From Acidimicrobiaceae bacterium (GTDB taxonomy: Bacteria > Actinomycetota > Acidimicrobiia > Acidimicrobiales > UBA10347), in assembly GCA_003485885.1 (NCBI GenBank), contig DNHM01000203.1, positions 1-8,761 on the forward strand: DNA of 8,761 bases, read 5' to 3'. The position numbers and the translations under genes were made by a program. The number at the start of each line of letters is the position of its first letter. Within the stretch, counting starts at the first letter, position 1. Shown piece after piece: positions 6,384-8,761 of the stretch. The notes beneath the pieces are model-generated. The model had not been told where the DNA came from, did no database searches, and saw only the letters and a list, made by a program, of their open reading frames with translations.

Positions 6384-6646
6384 ATCGCTAATAGAACTTG
6401 CACCGAATCCGATCAGGATACGACAATTTCAAATCCCCCCGACAAGACGGCAGCAACAAGGCCGCACACAGGCTTGCCAGTCTTGTCAAAGGAGAACCAC
6501 GTTTCCCGCTAGTTGACAACCACAATCTGCACCTGCCTCGGCCTGCCGCTGAACAACACTCACAGCGCCGCACCCGATCAGGACCAGCTTTACCAGACCG
6601 CTACTGGTGCCCCCACTCTGAGAGCCACAGAACACTTTCTCTCAAT

Positions 6647-6677
6647 GGGACACCACGCTGCGGAATTTGGTTGTAAT
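6647..6677 (+). promoter_or_regulatory. Candidate promoter for the sigma factor gene
   Basis: GGGACA (6647-6652) and TGTAAT (6672-6677) match the -35 and -10 consensus at 4/6 and 5/6 positions, but the spacing of 19 is long. The start site would lie about 45 bases before the ATG. Confidence 0.3.
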
Positions 6678-6730
6678 CGTTAAGCGCCTCCTACCCCCCC
6701 CAAAGCAACAAACAACCACAAGGCATTCAT

Positions 6731-7561
6731 ATGAGTGATTCAGTAGGTCAGTACCTCAACGAAATCGGCACCGTTGCCCTTCTCAACGCAGCCGAAGAGC
6801 GCGAGCTCTCCCAGATCATCGAAAAGGGCGTCGCCGCCCGCAAAGTAAAAGAAGCCGGCGAGCGCAGCCGCAAGCTTGACCGTGAGATCCGCGCTGCTGC
6901 CATGGCCAAGGACCGGTTCATCCGGGCCAACCTTCGCCTGGTCGTATCCGTTGCCCGCCGCTATCCGTTGCCCCCCGGCATGGAACTGCTCGACCTCATC
7001 CAAGAAGGAAACCTTGGACTCGAGCATGCCGTAGACAAGTTCGACTGGCGGAAAGGTTTCAAGTTCTCCACCTATGCCACGTTCTGGATCCGCCAGGCAA
7101 TCGGCCGTGCCCTCGACCAGAAGGCCAGCCTTGTCCGTCTTCCCGGTGACCGCTCCGCCAGCCTTCGTGCCGCTCTACGCCAGGTCTCTGGCGATGGAGA
7201 CGAACTCGACGAAGAACATGCACGGCTGCACCGCCTCACCACTCCAACGTCACTCGATCGCACCATCGGCGACGATGACAGCAACGAACTGGTCGACCTT
7301 CTCCCTGATTCAAACCCTGGACCAGAGTCCGTGGTTATGGACCGTGCCGAAGAAGCAATGGTCACTGGCTTGCTCGACGTCCTCGACGACCGTGCTCGTT
7401 ACGCAGTCGAGCAGCGCTTCGGCTTGCACGACGGACGCAAGCGGAGCTACCGCGAGGTAGGCGAAGATCTCGGTGTGACTGCCGAAGCCGCTCGTCGTCT
7501 GGTGAAGCGTGCCGTGAACACCGTGCGCGAAAACGCTCCCGCAGCGTTCGACGCCGCGTAG
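6731..7561 (+). CDS. RNA polymerase sigma-70 family factor, divergent alternative type
   Basis: 276-residue sigma factor that directs RNA polymerase to promoters. Region 1.2 is at residues 6-30 (QYLNEIGTVALLNAAEERE). Region 2 spans about 60-128, with NLRLVVSVARRY (67-78), the core-binding segment LLDLIQEGNLGLEHAVDKFDWRKG (86-109) and the -10 helix YATFWIRQAIGRAL (115-128). Region 4 lies at about 205-270, with a helix-turn-helix at 239-266. Region 1.1 is absent and the region 3 stretch (about 130-200) is short and acidic. Compared with E. coli sigma-70, Gln437 is kept (Q122), but Thr440 is Gly125, His455/Glu458 are Asp140/Ala143, and Arg584 and Gln589 of the -35 helix are Ala251 and Arg256. 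This suggests an alternative (group 2/3) factor with altered promoter preference. ATG 6731 has AAGG seven bases upstream. No anti-sigma gene is adjacent. Confidence 0.93.
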   Translation: MSDSVGQYLNEIGTVALLNAAEERELSQIIEKGVAARKVKEAGERSRKLDREIRAAAMAKDRFIRANLRLVVSVARRYPLPPGMELLDLIQEGNLGLEHAVDKFDWRKGFKFSTYATFWIRQAIGRALDQKASLVRLPGDRSASLRAALRQVSGDGDELDEEHARLHRLTTPTSLDRTIGDDDSNELVDLLPDSNPGPESVVMDRAEEAMVTGLLDVLDDRARYAVEQRFGLHDGRKRSYREVGEDLGVTAEAARRLVKRAVNTVRENAPAAFDAA

Positions 7562-7598
7562 TTTCACTCCTCCTGCGGCGGCAGGCACAGTTCAAAAT

Positions 7599-7638
7599 GT
7601 GAGAGCGCAGGGTTTCCGCCCTGCGCTCTCGCCGTTTT
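7599..7638 (+). terminator. Strong intrinsic terminator after the sigma factor gene
   Basis: GAGAGCGCAGGG (7601-7612) pairs perfectly with CCCTGCGCTCTC (7619-7630) around the loop TTTCCG. A further U-G and G-C pair extends the stem to 14 bp. A short TTTT follows at 7634-7637. It lies about 38 bases after the stop codon. Confidence 0.88.
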
Positions 7639-7772
7639 CGGGCTGAGTGGCGTTGCCCCATCGAGGTGTCACGAATGGTCAAGATCGGCAGGCCGACTCA
7701 TGTGGACCCGACGAAAGTGATTAATGGGCACAGGTAGAAGGGTCACCTGAGCCCGGGCACCAAAAGAGCAAG

Positions 7773-8643
7773 ATGCGCACTTTGACAAAAGTCATTGCGA
7801 TTGCGCTGAGTTCACGCGTACCTATTTTCGCCGTTGCCATGACAGTCCATATTCCTGTAGGACCTATGTTGGCGCACCCGTCGCTGGCACCGCGAAGGTG
7901 GGCGTGTTGTAGACACGATTCGGTCCCATCATCTGGGTGAAGGATCAGTTCCCCGCTACGCACTCTGATGCGATGACGCACGACTTCTCGACCACACATC
8001 CCGGCGATGTAATGATGGCGCCAGTGCACACAGTTGCGGCCGATGTTACGGACATGGCGCCCACCGGTGTCAGCCATACCGAGGCACAACCGGTGCACCT
8101 CGCCACTTTCGCTCACCCGACTCTTGGCGTCCTCCGGACCCACGGTGAAGTTGTGGCTATCGCTCTACCAGGACTACCGGCCACCGATCCGGCGGCAGCA
8201 GCAGAGCCCACAGCAACACTTGAACCTTTGACCGCTCCAGTGACGCCGTTCGAAACAATCGACCTCGCTGAGTTGACTTCTACTCGGCTTGCTCCTCCTC
8301 AGCGTGCTGGCCCTGCGGCACTCGCCGACATACTGCAGTTCCCGGTATCGCCAGGCCAGGCAATAGTTGATTACAAGGAAACGGAACCAGCTATTGGGAA
8401 CGATACGTTTCACGAGAAACGCCTGCAGTCGAAGTCCCTACGGACTTTCCAGCGTTCGAAAACAGCCCGCTACCTGATGACGCTGACGAAGCTCGCACCA
8501 CGGTAGACCAGCTTGAGGCTCTGCTCGACGCTGCCCAGGGCGCCACGACGAAGTCACGACACAGCCACCCTCACCCAACAGGTGACATCCGTCACCACGA
8601 TGTAGCACGAAAGTTGCATCCAGGTGTTCGGGCGCCGTCGTAG
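7773..8643 (+). pseudogene. Apparent decayed gene for a secreted Ala/Pro/Thr-rich protein
   Basis: Three pieces in successive frames look like one broken gene. Piece one starts at ATG 7773 with a signal-peptide-like MRTLTKVIAIALSS. It runs out near 7935 with un-gene-like CC- and Arg-rich sequence. Piece two, in another frame, reads TYVGAPVAGTAKVGVL from 7862, meets an in-frame TAG at 7910, and continues from about 7913 to about 8400 as a low-complexity acidic Ala/Pro/Thr-rich protein. It includes PTATLEPLTAPVTPFETIDL. After about 8400 this frame turns basic and implausible, while the next frame reads ETPAVEVPTDFPAFENSPLP and VDQLEALLDAAQG to a stop at 8641. Two frameshifts plus one stop fit decay, or sequencing errors. 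An automated caller may instead list the single frame 7937-8506. I recognise no family. Confidence 0.4.
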
Positions 8644-8675
8644 TAGGTGGCGTCCCCCACACAGGAGCAATTCCC

Positions 8676-8761
8676 ATGCGCACTTCCCTACTCAAACTTC
8701 TGGCGACGGTGCTTGCACTAGCCATGCTTGCCGTTGCATGCGGTAGCGATGCCAGCGACGA
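8676..8761 (+). CDS. Lipoprotein precursor, N-terminal part only
   Basis: Only the first 28 codons and two bases lie in the window. They encode MRTS followed by a hydrophobic core and LAVAC (18-22), a lipobox, then GSDASD. Signal peptidase II should cut before Cys22 and the protein would be lipid-anchored on the outer face of the membrane. The ATG has AGGAG (8662-8666) nine bases upstream. The mature protein and its role, for example as a transporter binding protein, cannot be judged from this fragment. Its MRTS start resembles the MRTL start of the decayed gene upstream, which may be coincidence. Confidence 0.85.
   Translation, partial: MRTSLLKLLATVLALAMLAVACGSDASD

Larger units (their letters stand above)
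6288..6730. other. Divergent intergenic region between nadD and the sigma factor gene
   Basis: No gene is convincing here. Short frames on both strands lack a ribosome binding site and family features. The region should carry the promoters of both flanking units. It contains an inverted pair TTGTCAA (6483-6489) and TTGACAA (6513-6519), a run of eight C (6694-6701), and the sigma-gene Shine-Dalgarno AAGG (6720-6723). At over 400 bases it is long enough for a regulated leader or a small RNA. Confidence 0.5.

Noticed and set aside
6398..6676. Short plus-strand frame in the sigma factor leader
   Set aside because: No ribosome binding site, no homology I recognise, and irregular codon use. It spans the candidate promoter.
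7721..8143. Minus-strand 140-residue frame opposite the decayed gene
   Set aside because: It has no ribosome binding site or family features, and its composition (many Cys, His, Arg) looks random.
1..8761. CRISPR array, IS element with transposase, toxin-antitoxin or known defence operon
   Set aside because: No spaced direct repeats, transposase motifs or paired small genes were found anywhere in the window.

Overview
The window looks like chromosomal DNA of a moderately high-GC actinobacterium. My best guess is the class Acidimicrobiia. The reasons are the nadD-rsfS arrangement, GC-rich third codon positions, an actinobacterial-type LexA box in front of a DUF222/13E12-like HNH gene, and a Trp-Trp/SDGRFYPPE N-terminal motif typical (from memory) of Acidimicrobiia membrane proteins. 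The taxonomic call is inference.

Layout. Positions 1-245 hold no gene except a hairpin terminator (196-225). A minus-strand block follows: tRNA-Val(GAC) at 246-319, a proline-rich four-helix membrane protein at 399-1484, and tRNA-Cys(GCA) at 1531-1605. A cytosolic family 2 glycosyltransferase (1831-2622) and a DUF222/13E12-type HNH nuclease (2800-4098) lie on the plus strand. The nuclease has a LexA/SOS box just upstream. A perfect 19-bp inverted repeat (4116-4155) separates it from a convergent small secreted protein gene (4202-4696). After a 557-bp gap with no convincing gene comes the minus-strand pair nadD-rsfS (6287 down to 5254), whose stop and start codons overlap by four bases. A 443-bp divergent intergenic region leads to a plus-strand sigma-70 family factor (6731-7561) closed by a strong terminator. 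Beyond it, 7773-8643 looks like a decayed secreted-protein gene. The window ends inside the signal sequence of a lipoprotein gene (from 8676).

How the genes relate. nadD (NAD biosynthesis) and rsfS (ribosome silencing) form the one clear translationally coupled unit. The two tRNAs, the glycosyltransferase, the sigma factor and the secreted proteins appear to be single transcription units with their own signals. I see no CRISPR array, IS element with transposase, toxin-antitoxin pair or recognisable defence operon. The most interesting items are the SOS-box arrangement at the HNH gene, a sigma factor lacking several residues used for promoter contacts in the housekeeping factor, and the apparent pseudogene near the right end.
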